Part shown: positions 18,745 to 28,341 of the stretch, piece after piece | Position numbering within the stretch: position 1 is the stretch's first letter | Layout: each line of letters opens with the position of its first letter | From: an uncultured Bacteroidales bacterium | GTDB lineage: Bacteria > Bacteroidota > Bacteroidia > Bacteroidales > UBA932 | DNA: 64,000 nucleotides | Direction of reading: 5' to 3' | Assembly (NCBI GenBank): GCA_934717185.1 | Contig: CAKUYQ010000012.1 | Span: 1-64,000, forward strand | Program-made: the position numbers and the translations under genes | Notes under the pieces: generated by a model | Told to the model about the DNA's origin: nothing | Databases searched by the model: none | The model's input: only the letters and a program-made list of their open reading frames with translations

Positions 18745-21030
18745 ATGAAACGTGACAGGAAAGTAGTAGTTTATGGCTCTATGGCAGTTGTACTACTTGT
18801 TTGTATATGCGGATATCTGTTTTTTAGGTTGCTTAAAGACGACAATAAAAACAATTCCGGTGCAGAAGTTGCTGTGCCGGAGTCCGTTATGCAGAATAGG
18901 GAGATGCTTAAAGCAATCCCTACAGATGCGGTTTTTGTTGCAACAGTAGATAAAACGGAGAGCATAACAGACAATCTTGGAGACTCTGTAAAGATTATTG
19001 ATTTTATATGGAATACCCCTCTTCTTAAAGGACGGCCGGCAATAGTATCTCTGCATTACTCCTCTAAAAATGAGGTGTCTCTGCTTTTTGTATCAAATCT
19101 TTCCAATGTGGATGATGGTGTAAACAAAATGTTGGCGGTTATAAAAAGCTGCGGCGGAAGCAGATTCAAAGATTATAATGGGATTACCATATATGAGTCG
19201 GGAAGTCCGTCCAAGAGCTATTCTGCCATCTATAAGACCCTCTTTATAAACAGTAGTTCTTTTTACGTTGTAGAGGCGGCTATAAGGCACCTTAACAAGA
19301 ATCTCTCTATTTTGGATAATGCAGATTTCAGCAATCTCCTGCAGAGATATGACAAAAGCGGCTATCTCTATTTCAACCATCAGCAGATGGGCAAACTCTT
19401 CTCCGGATGTGTGGAGTACGGCTGGCTTAAATACTCGGACTTCTTTATGAGGCTGAGCAGATGGTCTGTTCTTGATTTTAGCCGTAACTCTATAGGAATG
19501 AAGGTAAATGCCAATATGCTTTGCGGAACGGACGAGAGCAACTATGCAACGGTGTATATGGGGCAAAAAAGCGGAGATTCCAAGATAGCGGAGATACTTC
19601 CTGCACAGACACTCTTTTTCTGTACAGTTCTTCTTCCTAACAAAAAAGATTTTGAGAAGCGTTTTGGAAAATTCCTTGAGGTGAAGAAAAAGAACAGGTC
19701 ATACGCAGAAAGGTTAGAAAAAGTGTCTAAAGGTAATATTTCTCCAAATAAATTTAAGGATTCTCTTAGAATAGAGGAGGTAGCGGCCGCCTGGTGCAAA
19801 TTTGGTGATTCGTATCAATGGGTAAACCTTGTAAGAACAGAGAAAGATAGTTGGTTTAAGAGCGTTACAGGCAGACTGTTTAAAGGAGAGCAGATACACG
19901 TTGCAGAGGAATACCCTTATAAAGGTTATTTGGAGGCTATTTACGGAGAGCTTTTTTCGCATACGGAGGAGGAGTGCTTTACAAAAGTTGGCAACTGGTT
20001 CGTAATAGGGCCTAAGAGAATAGTGGAATCTTATGCCTCCGGTGATGCAAATTACTACTCTTTTGATAATTATATAAGCCAAACACCTGCAAAGGGATTT
20101 GCCGGTAGCAAAGCTGTATCAAAGATTTTTGTAAATATGTCTGAGGAGAAGGATTCTGTTTTAATGTTGCTACAGCCGCAGATGAGAGGTAAGATAGCAT
20201 CTCAGATAGACAGCAATGATTTTTGTGCAATAACAATGGATATATCTCCCAACAAGCAGCTCTCGCTGTCTGCAAATATAGATCTCTATATCACAAGGTT
20301 GGAGAGGAAACCTGTACCGCGCGAAAGGGAGCTTCCTGCAGGAGCTGTCATAACAGACAGTACTATAACCGTACCATCCGGGCCTTTCAAACTTGTTGAT
20401 TTTGTAAATGGCGGCGAGTGTTTTTTGGAGCAGCAGCCCAATTATAAACTGAGTTATATAAACGGCCTTAAGAAGAGGGCTTGGACTATTGGGTTTGATT
20501 CACCTCTTGCAGGTATGGTGGAGCAGGCGGATATTTTCAAGAACGGAAAGCTTCAGATGTTCTTTATATCGGGAGACAAACTTTATGGATTGGACAGATT
20601 GGGGCGTTTTGTAAACGGGTATCCAAAGAGATTGGACAAAAATGTGGTTTTGGGTCCGCAACTCTTTGATTTGGAGGGTAACCGTGAATATTCATTTATG
20701 GCAATAGCAGATGACAATACCATTATTCACAGATATTTAAAGAGCGGCAAGCCGGTTCTTAACTGGAAAGATATACATAGTGAGCATTTTGTAAAGGCCC
20801 TGCCTGTGAATATGTTGATTAACGGAAAATTATACTGGATTGTGAGGAATGCATATACTGTTGAGTTTTATACCGGGGCCGGGGTGCTTGTGGAGCAGAA
20901 GGACAAGAGGCGGAGAATTGCTCCCGATTCGCAGATTGAACTTATAGGTGGTGCTGAGGTTAAGGTAACGGGGACAAATGACAAGGAGTTTGCCTTTAAT
21001 GTTGAAACCGGCAAGACCAGGAGATTGTAG
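18745..21030 (+). CDS. Large membrane-anchored protein of unknown function
   Basis: A 761-residue protein with one N-terminal membrane anchor at about residues 8-28 (VVVYGSMAVVLLVCICGYLFF), preceded by basic residues, so the bulk is predicted to lie in the periplasm. The N-terminal part (AIPTDAVFVATVDKTES) recalls DUF3352-like proteins, but I cannot confirm this. The C-terminal third (KNGKLQMFFISGDKLYGLDRLGRFVNGYP, quoted positions near 598-625) looks like a beta-propeller or quinoprotein-like repeat. It is followed at short spacing by a DUF4834 gene and an MsbA-like exporter, suggesting an envelope role. Confidence 0.65.
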   Translation: MKRDRKVVVYGSMAVVLLVCICGYLFFRLLKDDNKNNSGAEVAVPESVMQNREMLKAIPTDAVFVATVDKTESITDNLGDSVKIIDFIWNTPLLKGRPAIVSLHYSSKNEVSLLFVSNLSNVDDGVNKMLAVIKSCGGSRFKDYNGITIYESGSPSKSYSAIYKTLFINSSSFYVVEAAIRHLNKNLSILDNADFSNLLQRYDKSGYLYFNHQQMGKLFSGCVEYGWLKYSDFFMRLSRWSVLDFSRNSIGMKVNANMLCGTDESNYATVYMGQKSGDSKIAEILPAQTLFFCTVLLPNKKDFEKRFGKFLEVKKKNRSYAERLEKVSKGNISPNKFKDSLRIEEVAAAWCKFGDSYQWVNLVRTEKDSWFKSVTGRLFKGEQIHVAEEYPYKGYLEAIYGELFSHTEEECFTKVGNWFVIGPKRIVESYASGDANYYSFDNYISQTPAKGFAGSKAVSKIFVNMSEEKDSVLMLLQPQMRGKIASQIDSNDFCAITMDISPNKQLSLSANIDLYITRLERKPVPRERELPAGAVITDSTITVPSGPFKLVDFVNGGECFLEQQPNYKLSYINGLKKRAWTIGFDSPLAGMVEQADIFKNGKLQMFFISGDKLYGLDRLGRFVNGYPKRLDKNVVLGPQLFDLEGNREYSFMAIADDNTIIHRYLKSGKPVLNWKDIHSEHFVKALPVNMLINGKLYWIVRNAYTVEFYTGAGVLVEQKDKRRRIAPDSQIELIGGAEVKVTGTNDKEFAFNVETGKTRRL

Positions 21031-21054
21031 TTTATATTGTAACGATTTTTATTA

Positions 21055-21384
21055 ATGGAATTTATAGTAACTTTTCTACTGATTATATTTCTTGCGGCGT
21101 GGGTTGCCGGAAAGATATTCCCTTTTTTACTTAAAAGATTTTTAAAAAGGAAGTTTGGAATTGATACTGCTGCGTTTAACGGTGAGAACGGTGGCAAGGA
21201 GACCAAGAGCTATTCCAATTACAAGGATGCAGATTCTGCCCGCGGACGTGAGAAGACAGAGGAGGAGAGACGTGTGGGACAGGTTACGGAGATTGTGGTA
21301 ACGGAGGAGCGTGAGAAGATTATAGACAGCGATTTAGGGGAGTATGTTGAGTATGAGGAGATAAGTTATAACGAAAAGAAATAG
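21055..21384 (+). CDS. DUF4834 family small membrane protein
   Basis: The 109-residue protein has one N-terminal transmembrane helix (residues 2-20), then a basic patch (LLKRFLKRKFG) and a charged glutamate/lysine-rich tail. This fits DUF4834, a Bacteroidota family of unknown function. It starts 24 bases after the preceding stop and ends 32 bases before the ABC exporter, so it is probably co-transcribed with both. Confidence 0.7.
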   Translation: MEFIVTFLLIIFLAAWVAGKIFPFLLKRFLKRKFGIDTAAFNGENGGKETKSYSNYKDADSARGREKTEEERRVGQVTEIVVTEEREKIIDSDLGEYVEYEEISYNEKK

Positions 21385-21416
21385 CCTTACATTAAGAATT
21401 AAGAATAGAGTTGTAG

Positions 21417-23243
21417 ATGAAAGATTTTAAAAGATTGTTGGCGTATGCCAAACCATATAGCAGATTTTGGCCGGGTTATCTTATTCTGTCAATATTGTCT
21501 GTAATATTCGGTGTTGCCAACTACGCACTTATAAAGCCGCTTTTGGATATTCTGTTTAATCCGGAGCAGCTTACGCAACAGCTTGTAAAGCCTGAATTTA
21601 ATCTGCTGAGTATAGATTATTACAGCGATATTTTCTATTATTATCTTACCGAGATAATGAGAAACGGCCTGCTCAAGGGTCTGTTTTTTGTCTGCATGAT
21701 ACTGTTGGCAGCTTCGTTCGTCTCTAATCTTGCAAGGTATCTGTCTCAGAGGATTCTTGTAAATATGCGTACCTATATAATGCAGAATATAAGGAGGGCG
21801 CTTTATGAGAAGATTATCTCTCTTAATGTGGGGTACTTCAATACAAGAAAGAAGGGAGATATACTTTCATCTATATCGAATGATGTTACCGAGGTACAGA
21901 ATGGTGTTGCAAATAGTTTTCATGTCCTGTTCAGAGAGCCGCTTCTTATTATAGGCTTTTTGGCGGGACTTTTCTATATGTCTCCAAAACTTACAATAGT
22001 AACGTTGCTCACACTTCCGTTCTCGGCGTTGGTTATTGGCAGGATAAGCAGAAAATTGAAAAAGGGGGCTGTTGTCACTCAAGATCTTATGGGCAAGATT
22101 GTAAGCCATTTTGAGGAGGGTATATCGGGAATAAGAATAATAAAGGGCTTTAATGCGCAAAAGTATGTTGAGGACAGGTTTGAAAAGACTAACGAGGAGC
22201 ATAAGAGGAGCAGCAGAAGCATGTTCTACAAACAGGAATTGGCCTCTCCGCTGTCTGAGTTTTTGGGCATAGGAGTTGCAACGGCGGTGCTGTTTTATGG
22301 CGGCTGGCTTCAGCTGCGGGGGCAACTTGGAATGGATATGTCTACATTTGTTGTGTATATTGGCTTTTACTGGAGGGTGCTTGAACCTGCAAAGGCTATG
22401 GCCAATGCATACGCCAGCATTCAACGCGGAATGGTGTCGGGGCGCAGGCTGTTTGATATATTGGATGTTGAGAACCCTATTAAGGAGAAAGACAACGCTG
22501 TGGCTCTAAAGAGTTTTGAGAGGGATATTAAATTTGAGAATGTTAATTTCTCTTACGGGAATGAGCCTGTGTTGAAGAATATAAATCTTACCATTCCAAA
22601 GGGCAAGATGATTGCAATTGTGGGTCCCTCGGGAGGCGGAAAGTCTACTATGGCAGATCTGTTGCCGCGGTTCTACGATATTGTAGATGGTGATATAGCC
22701 ATTGACGGGCGTAATATAAAGGATTATACTCTTGGTTCTCTTATTGCCCAAATGGGCATAGTTACTCAGGAGGCTATCCTTTTTAATGATTCTGTTTACA
22801 ATAACATTGCTTTCGGTATGGAAAATGTAAGGAGGGAGGATGTTATTGAGGCGGCGAAGATAGCCAATGCTCATGAGTTCATTGTAGGGATGGAGAGAGG
22901 CTATGATACAAATATCGGAGACAGAGGGGGTAAATTGTCGGGAGGCCAGAGACAAAGACTTGCAATAGCGAGAGCGGTACTTAAGAATCCTCCTATACTT
23001 ATCTTGGATGAGGCTACATCTGCATTGGATACCGAGAGCGAAAGGCTTGTTCAAGATGCACTTACCAATCTTATGAAGAACAGAACCTCTATTGTTATAG
23101 CGCACAGGCTGTCTACAATCCAATTTGCAGATGAGATTGTTGTGCTCCAGCATGGAGAGATTATAGAAAGAGGTACACATAACCAACTTATAGACAAGGG
23201 AGGGTTGTATTCTCACCTTTGCCAGTTACAGAATTTTAGTTGA
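21417..23243 (+). CDS. MsbA-like ABC exporter (fused permease-ATPase)
   Basis: The 608-residue half-transporter has a six-helix membrane domain in residues 15-330 and a nucleotide-binding domain from about 360. Walker A GPSGGGKST, the signature LSGGQRQRLAIARA, Walker B ILILDEATSALD and the switch histidine in IAHRLSTI are all intact. Homologues such as MsbA flip lipid A or other lipids; the acyl-CoA ligase 16 bases downstream fits a lipid role but does not prove it. The family is reliable, the cargo is inferred. Confidence 0.85.
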   Translation: MKDFKRLLAYAKPYSRFWPGYLILSILSVIFGVANYALIKPLLDILFNPEQLTQQLVKPEFNLLSIDYYSDIFYYYLTEIMRNGLLKGLFFVCMILLAASFVSNLARYLSQRILVNMRTYIMQNIRRALYEKIISLNVGYFNTRKKGDILSSISNDVTEVQNGVANSFHVLFREPLLIIGFLAGLFYMSPKLTIVTLLTLPFSALVIGRISRKLKKGAVVTQDLMGKIVSHFEEGISGIRIIKGFNAQKYVEDRFEKTNEEHKRSSRSMFYKQELASPLSEFLGIGVATAVLFYGGWLQLRGQLGMDMSTFVVYIGFYWRVLEPAKAMANAYASIQRGMVSGRRLFDILDVENPIKEKDNAVALKSFERDIKFENVNFSYGNEPVLKNINLTIPKGKMIAIVGPSGGGKSTMADLLPRFYDIVDGDIAIDGRNIKDYTLGSLIAQMGIVTQEAILFNDSVYNNIAFGMENVRREDVIEAAKIANAHEFIVGMERGYDTNIGDRGGKLSGGQRQRLAIARAVLKNPPILILDEATSALDTESERLVQDALTNLMKNRTSIVIAHRLSTIQFADEIVVLQHGEIIERGTHNQLIDKGGLYSHLCQLQNFS

Positions 23244-23259
23244 ATTAAAAGTATTGAAT

Positions 23260-24921
23260 ATGATAGAACAAACACTTAGTCAGTTGATAGAGAGCAGTAT
23301 AAAGGAGCATTGGGATCTCCCTGCGCTTTCAGATTATAAAGGTGTAACATTGCATTACAGGGATTTGGCGAGAAGGATAGAGAAGTTGCATATTATCTTT
23401 GAGGAGTGCGGACTCAGAAGGGGAGACAAGGTTGCGATATGTTCCAGAAACCAGGCAAACTGGGGTGTGGTATTCCTTGCATGTATAACCTACGGCGCTG
23501 TTCCTGTTCCAATATTGCATGAGTTCAAGGCCGGAAATATCCACCATATAGTTAATCATTCAGACAGTAGGATTCTTTTCTGCGGAGATGTGATATGGGA
23601 GAGCCTTTCGCAATCTGAGATGCCTAATCTTGAGGCGATTATACAGATAAATGATTTCTCTATGCTCTATGTGAGCAGAGATGAGATAATGTATGCACGC
23701 GAGCATCTTAACTATAAGTTTGGGGAGAAGTACCCGGCTCGTTTCTCAAAATCTGATGTCTCTTATTGTCACGATGCTCTTCCCGACAATCTTGCAATGA
23801 TAAGTTATACATCGGGAACATCGGGCTTTTCAAAGGGGGTTATGATCCCTCACAGGGCATTGCTTTCAAATATAGAGTTTGCAAAGGGTGTTCACCCTCA
23901 AATCGGCTCCTCTTCTAATGTAGTATCCATGCTCCCGTCTGCGCATATGTACGGGTTCATGTTCGAGTTCCTCTTTGAGATTACAGTTGGCGCTCATGTG
24001 CAGTTCCTTACCAGAATCCCGAGCCCAAGAATTATTCTTGAGGCTTTTGATACCATAAAGCCCGATCTGATTATCGCGGTACCGTTGATTATTGAGAAGA
24101 TATATAAGCAGAAGTTGCAGCCTATACTCAACAAGATGAGTGTAAAGGTGTTGCTAAAGGTGCCTGTTATAGATCAGAAGATACAGCAGCGCATAAAGGA
24201 TGAGCTTGTAAAATCTTTTGGAGGCAACTTTAAGGAGATTATCATTGGAGGCGCTCCGTTCAACAAGGAGGCAGATGCTTTCTTCCATAAGATAGGTTTC
24301 CCTTATACTATAGGTTACGGCATGACTGAATGTGCTCCTATAATATCGTATGCTCCGTGGAAAGAGCTCAAGTTGTATTCTTGCGGACGTGTTGCCCCTA
24401 ATATGGAGATAAGGATAGATTCAACGGATCCGGTAAATGTTCCGGGAGAGATTCAGGTCAAAGGGGCTAATGTGATGCTTGGATATTATAAGAATCCCGA
24501 GGCGACGGCAGCATCCTTTACAGAGGATGGCTGGATGAAGACAGGCGATATGGGTGTATTGGACAGAGATGGTTTTCTGTTCATCAAAGGCCGTTGCAAG
24601 AGTATGATTCTTGGCCCGTCCGGGCAGAATATATATCCGGAGGAGATAGAGAGTGTTATTAATAATATGCCATATGTTTCTGAATCTCTTGTTATTGAGG
24701 ATAACGGCAAACTTGTGGCTCTTGTATATCCGGATATGGATGCGGCTGCGGCAGATGGTATTACCGGAGGTGTTGGCATACAAAAGAAGATGGATGAGAT
24801 TATAGGACAGGTTAATGTAGATATGCCTAACTATTCAAAGATTGCCGAGGTAAGAATCTATCCGGAGGAGTTTGAGAAGACCCCTAAGCGGAGTATAAAG
24901 AGGTACCTGTACCAGAAATAG
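23260..24921 (+). CDS. Long-chain acyl-CoA synthetase (AMP-binding)
   Basis: The frame allows a TTG start at 23254, but the ATG at 23260 is preferred. The 553-residue enzyme belongs to the ANL superfamily: the phosphate loop SYTSGTSGFSKGVM near 183-196, GYGMTECAP near 352 and the C-terminal catalytic segment ending in KTPKRSIKRYLY. It activates a fatty acid to acyl-AMP and then acyl-CoA. The ABC exporter lies immediately upstream. Chain-length preference is not predictable. Confidence 0.88.
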   Translation: MIEQTLSQLIESSIKEHWDLPALSDYKGVTLHYRDLARRIEKLHIIFEECGLRRGDKVAICSRNQANWGVVFLACITYGAVPVPILHEFKAGNIHHIVNHSDSRILFCGDVIWESLSQSEMPNLEAIIQINDFSMLYVSRDEIMYAREHLNYKFGEKYPARFSKSDVSYCHDALPDNLAMISYTSGTSGFSKGVMIPHRALLSNIEFAKGVHPQIGSSSNVVSMLPSAHMYGFMFEFLFEITVGAHVQFLTRIPSPRIILEAFDTIKPDLIIAVPLIIEKIYKQKLQPILNKMSVKVLLKVPVIDQKIQQRIKDELVKSFGGNFKEIIIGGAPFNKEADAFFHKIGFPYTIGYGMTECAPIISYAPWKELKLYSCGRVAPNMEIRIDSTDPVNVPGEIQVKGANVMLGYYKNPEATAASFTEDGWMKTGDMGVLDRDGFLFIKGRCKSMILGPSGQNIYPEEIESVINNMPYVSESLVIEDNGKLVALVYPDMDAAAADGITGGVGIQKKMDEIIGQVNVDMPNYSKIAEVRIYPEEFEKTPKRSIKRYLYQK

Positions 24922-24926
24922 ACTAG

Positions 24927-24959
24927 TATTTTTTAAGATTACTTAAAACGGTTTCTTAG
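24927..24959. repeat. Partial copy of the 43.6/58.3-kb element
   Basis: TATTTTTTAAGATTACTTAA and the following bases match the right end of the element at 43552 (TATTTTTTAACGCTTACTTA) with a few changes. No left arm is present. Confidence 0.4.
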
Positions 24960-24981
24960 TATTGGCTAATTTTAAAAGGTT

Positions 24982-25422
24982 ATGATGAGCAGTGATAAAC
25001 AGTCTCAATTTGATAAGAGTTATCTTAAGATGGCCTCTATATGGGCAGATAACTCCTATTGTAACAGGCGTAAGGTTGGCGCTTTGATAGTAAAGGATAG
25101 GATGATCATCTCTGATGGTTACAACGGTACCCCTTGCGGGTTTGACAATGTTTGTGAGGATGAGCACGGTTTCACGTATCCCTATGTTCTTCATGCCGAG
25201 GCTAATGCCATAACGAAAGTAGCCAAATCCAACAACAGCTCCAATGGCGCAACTTTGTATGTTACCGCGGCTCCGTGCCTTGAATGTGCAAAATTGATTA
25301 TCCAAGCCGGAATTGTAAGGTTGGTTTACAGGGATGATTATAGAATTATGGATGGAATAGAACTCCTGCAGAGGGCCGGAATAGAGGTTGTAAGGATACC
25401 TGCGGAGGAGTTGGATAAATAA
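24982..25422 (+). CDS. dCMP deaminase (cytidine/deoxycytidylate deaminase family)
   Basis: The 146-residue enzyme carries the zinc site of the family: His71-Ala-Glu73 in LHAEANAI and Cys99/Cys102 in APCLECAKL. The N-terminal WADNSYCNRRKVGALIVKD is typical of deoxycytidylate deaminases, which supply dUMP for thymidylate synthesis. Two adjacent ATG codons at 24982 and 24985 are both possible starts. The S41 peptidase follows after 15 bases. Confidence 0.88.
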   Translation: MMSSDKQSQFDKSYLKMASIWADNSYCNRRKVGALIVKDRMIISDGYNGTPCGFDNVCEDEHGFTYPYVLHAEANAITKVAKSNNSSNGATLYVTAAPCLECAKLIIQAGIVRLVYRDDYRIMDGIELLQRAGIEVVRIPAEELDK

Positions 25423-25437
25423 GATATATAGTTAGTT

Positions 25438-27027
25438 ATGGGTAATTTATCGGCCGTTAAATGGCAAAAATATCTGCTTATAGTATTGGTGATATTTATA
25501 GGGTTGAGAATATGTAATATTTTTTTGCCGGGAAGCAAGAAAATAGATGTGGGGAATCACAAATGGGACAAGTTACTGGTGATTTTGGATGAGATAGAGA
25601 AGAATTATGTAGATTCAATTAATTACAAGGATCTTGTTGAGAAGTCTCTTCCGTATATAATGGAGAACCTCGACCCTCATTCGACATATCTCCCTCCGGC
25701 AGATTTAGAGAAGGCAGAGGGGGAACTTGTGGGTAATTTCAGCGGTATAGGGGTACAGTTCAATGTCCCTAATGATACAGCTGTAATAATTAATGTTATT
25801 CCCGGAGGACCATCCGAGAGGGTGGGTATCTTGTCGGGAGACAGAATAGTAAAGGTAAACGGTGAGAATGTGGCAGGTGTAAATTTCCCGCAGGATTCTC
25901 TTATCAAGAGGCTTAGGGGGCAGAGGGGAACAACTGTACAGATGGATATAAAGAGAGGAGAGGAGATTGTTCCGTTCACGGTAAAGAGAGATGTTATTCC
26001 TGTGAACAGTGTAGATGCCGCATTTATGGTTAATGACACGCTTGCGTATGTAAAGTTGTCCAAGTTTACGAGGACAAGTTACAAGGAGTTTGTTGAAAGG
26101 GTGATTCCTTTGAGGGCAAAGGGGATGAGTTCGCTTGTTTTTGATTTGAGGGAGAATACCGGAGGCTATTTTGACCAGGCTCTTCTGCTTGCAAATGAGT
26201 TCCTTAATAAAGGGGATCTTATTGTCTATATGGAGGGCAAGCACAGGCCAAGGCAGGATTTTCACGCAGACGGAACAGGCAAGCTAAAGGATATAACGCT
26301 GTATATACTTATAGATGAAGGTTCTGCTTCTTCTTCTGAGATTTTTGCCGGTGCAATGCAGGATAACGACAGGGCCACCATACTTGGAAGAAGGTCATAC
26401 GGAAAGGGGCTTGTGCAGGAACCGGTCTATTTTAATGACGGTTCCGGTATCAGGCTTACCGTTGCCCGCTTCTATTCTCCTACCGGACGTTGTATTCAAA
26501 AACCGTACGGAGCGGATTATCAATATGATATAATTGAGCGCTACAGGCATGGGGAGATGATGGTTGCAGATAGTATAAAGATAAATGATTCTCTCAGATA
26601 TGAGACTCCAAAGGGTAAAGTGGTGTATGGCGGCGGCGGTATTGTTCCGGATATCTTTGTTCCTATAGATACTGCAGGTGTAACCAAATTTATGATAGAC
26701 GGAAACAGAAAGAGCCTTATTGTAAAATACAGCATAAAACTTGCTGATATTTACAGGGCGCAGCTAAGAGAGATTAAAACAGTTGAACAGCTTGATGCAT
26801 TGTTGAATAAGATGAATTTAGAAAAAGGTTATCTTGAGTATGCCGCTGCAAACGGGGTTGTTCCTGCTCCGGGAGAATGGGAGAAGTCTGAGTTTGTTGT
26901 AATTACTCAGCTCAAAGGACTTATGGGAAGGAATACTCAGTTAGACGATGATGCCTTTTATCCGTACATTCTAAAGATAGATAACGCAATGTATCCCATA
27001 ACGGGAAAACCTATTCAAAGAAATTAA
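25438..27027 (+). CDS. C-terminal processing peptidase (S41 family)
   Basis: A 529-residue CtpA/Prc-type serine protease with an N-terminal membrane anchor at about residues 11-30. A PDZ domain spans about 90-180 (NFSGIGVQFNVPNDTAVIIN; GDRIVKVNGENV). The catalytic Ser-Lys dyad lies in DEGSASSSEIFAGA and, 26 residues on, SYGKGLVQ. The family trims the C-termini of periplasmic proteins. The gene sits between dCMP deaminase and rpiB with short spacers, in a likely operon of otherwise cytoplasmic enzymes. Confidence 0.93.
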   Translation: MGNLSAVKWQKYLLIVLVIFIGLRICNIFLPGSKKIDVGNHKWDKLLVILDEIEKNYVDSINYKDLVEKSLPYIMENLDPHSTYLPPADLEKAEGELVGNFSGIGVQFNVPNDTAVIINVIPGGPSERVGILSGDRIVKVNGENVAGVNFPQDSLIKRLRGQRGTTVQMDIKRGEEIVPFTVKRDVIPVNSVDAAFMVNDTLAYVKLSKFTRTSYKEFVERVIPLRAKGMSSLVFDLRENTGGYFDQALLLANEFLNKGDLIVYMEGKHRPRQDFHADGTGKLKDITLYILIDEGSASSSEIFAGAMQDNDRATILGRRSYGKGLVQEPVYFNDGSGIRLTVARFYSPTGRCIQKPYGADYQYDIIERYRHGEMMVADSIKINDSLRYETPKGKVVYGGGGIVPDIFVPIDTAGVTKFMIDGNRKSLIVKYSIKLADIYRAQLREIKTVEQLDALLNKMNLEKGYLEYAAANGVVPAPGEWEKSEFVVITQLKGLMGRNTQLDDDAFYPYILKIDNAMYPITGKPIQRN

Positions 27028-27046
27028 CTTACAAATAATTTATAAA

Positions 27047-27481
27047 ATGAAGAAAATTGGTATTGCATCTGACCATGCCGGTTATCAGATGAAAGAGTAT
27101 ATAAAGGAGTTCCTTACCAAACAGGGGTATGAGGTAAAGGATTTTGGTACGCATTCAACAGAGAGTATGGACTACCCCGATGTTGCTCACCCATTGGCTT
27201 TGGCTATTGAAAGTGGAGAGATTCCAATGGGAATAGCTCTGTGCGGCAGCGGTAACGGTATAAGCATGACTCTTAACAAGCATAAAGGGGTAAGGGCTGC
27301 CCTTTGCTGGAATACAGAGCTTGCTGCTTTGGCAAGACAGCATAACGATGCAAATGTGCTCTCTCTTCCTGCAAGGTTCATCTCAAACGAGCAGGCAAAG
27401 GGGATTGTAGAGAGCTATCTGTCTGCTAAATTTGAGGGTGGCAGGCATTTGAGAAGGGTGGAAAAGATTTCTCGCTGGTAG
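27047..27481 (+). CDS. rpiB: Ribose-5-phosphate isomerase B
   Basis: The 144-residue protein matches RpiB, which interconverts ribose 5-phosphate and ribulose 5-phosphate. Visible signatures are ASDHAGYQMKE at the start, CGSGNGISMTLNKHKGVRAA near 65-85 and RQHNDANVLSLPARF near 101-115. It starts 19 bases after the S41 peptidase and ends 20 bases before truB. RpiB supplies the substrate used by KdsD, encoded about 13 kb upstream. Confidence 0.95.
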   Translation: MKKIGIASDHAGYQMKEYIKEFLTKQGYEVKDFGTHSTESMDYPDVAHPLALAIESGEIPMGIALCGSGNGISMTLNKHKGVRAALCWNTELAALARQHNDANVLSLPARFISNEQAKGIVESYLSAKFEGGRHLRRVEKISRW

Positions 27482-27501
27482 TACTTACTGTAGCCAAAGA
27501 T

Positions 27502-28269
27502 ATGACAGAATGTAGATCCCCTTTTGTTGTAAAAAGGAGGGATATTGGTCTCTACGCCAATAATCCGTTAGACAACAATATAGATGATTATCCATGCGGT
27601 ATTGTTTTGAGCATAGATAAACCGTACCGCTGGACCTCTGCAGATGTAGTGCGCAAGATTAAATTTTCTGCCCAGCGTTTCTTTCATAAAAAGAATATAA
27701 AGGTTGGGCATGCCGGTACATTGGACCCGCTTGCTACCGGGGTACTTTTGGTATGTTTGGGCAAGGCAACCAAGATGGCAGAGGCTCTGCAGGCTCAGCG
27801 AAAGGAGTATATAGCAACGGTAAGAGTTGGCGCCACCACCCCATGTTTTGATTTGGAAAAGGAGATAGATGCCGTTTTCCCATACGAGCATATTACAAAG
27901 GAGGCTGTAATTGAGGCAATTGGAAAAATGACAGGCGAGCAGGAGCAGATTCCGCCCGTGTTTTCTGCAAAACTTATAGATGGCAAGCGTGCGTACGAGA
28001 TGGCAAGAGCCGGCAAGGAGGTAGAGATGAAGGCTTCTGTAATTACCATTTACGGAATAGAGCTTTTGGATTTTAATCTTCCCGACATAAAACTACGAAT
28101 CTCCTGCAGTAAGGGAACCTATATACGTTCTTTTGCAAGGGATCTTGGTGTTATGCTTGGAAGCGGAGCGCATCTTGTGGGGTTGCAAAGGAGTGTCTCC
28201 GGTGACTTTTGCGTTGAGGATTCCATTACGGTAGATGATGCTTTGGAACTGTTTTCAAAAAAGAATTGA
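27502..28269 (+). CDS. truB: tRNA pseudouridine-55 synthase
   Basis: TruB makes pseudouridine 55 in the T-loop of tRNA. The 255-residue protein contains the catalytic motif GHAGTLDPLATGVLLVCLG with the essential aspartate, the IPPVFSAKLIDGKRAYEMAR segment and SKGTYIRSFARDLG. The first 30 residues form a short extension before the core begins at GIVLSIDKPY, as in Bacteroidota homologues. Confidence 0.95.
   Translation: MTECRSPFVVKRRDIGLYANNPLDNNIDDYPCGIVLSIDKPYRWTSADVVRKIKFSAQRFFHKKNIKVGHAGTLDPLATGVLLVCLGKATKMAEALQAQRKEYIATVRVGATTPCFDLEKEIDAVFPYEHITKEAVIEAIGKMTGEQEQIPPVFSAKLIDGKRAYEMARAGKEVEMKASVITIYGIELLDFNLPDIKLRISCSKGTYIRSFARDLGVMLGSGAHLVGLQRSVSGDFCVEDSITVDDALELFSKKN
28078..28086 (-). repeat. 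9-mer core CTTCCCGAC inside truB
   Basis: This core-only copy of the 12-mer motif is followed by ATA instead of AA and encodes L-P-D. Confidence 0.6.
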
Positions 28270-28341
28270 TTTTATTTGAAACTTTTATAAATATTTTTCG
28301 TATAACAGATACTTTTTAACGAAAAATTTATATAGTATAAC

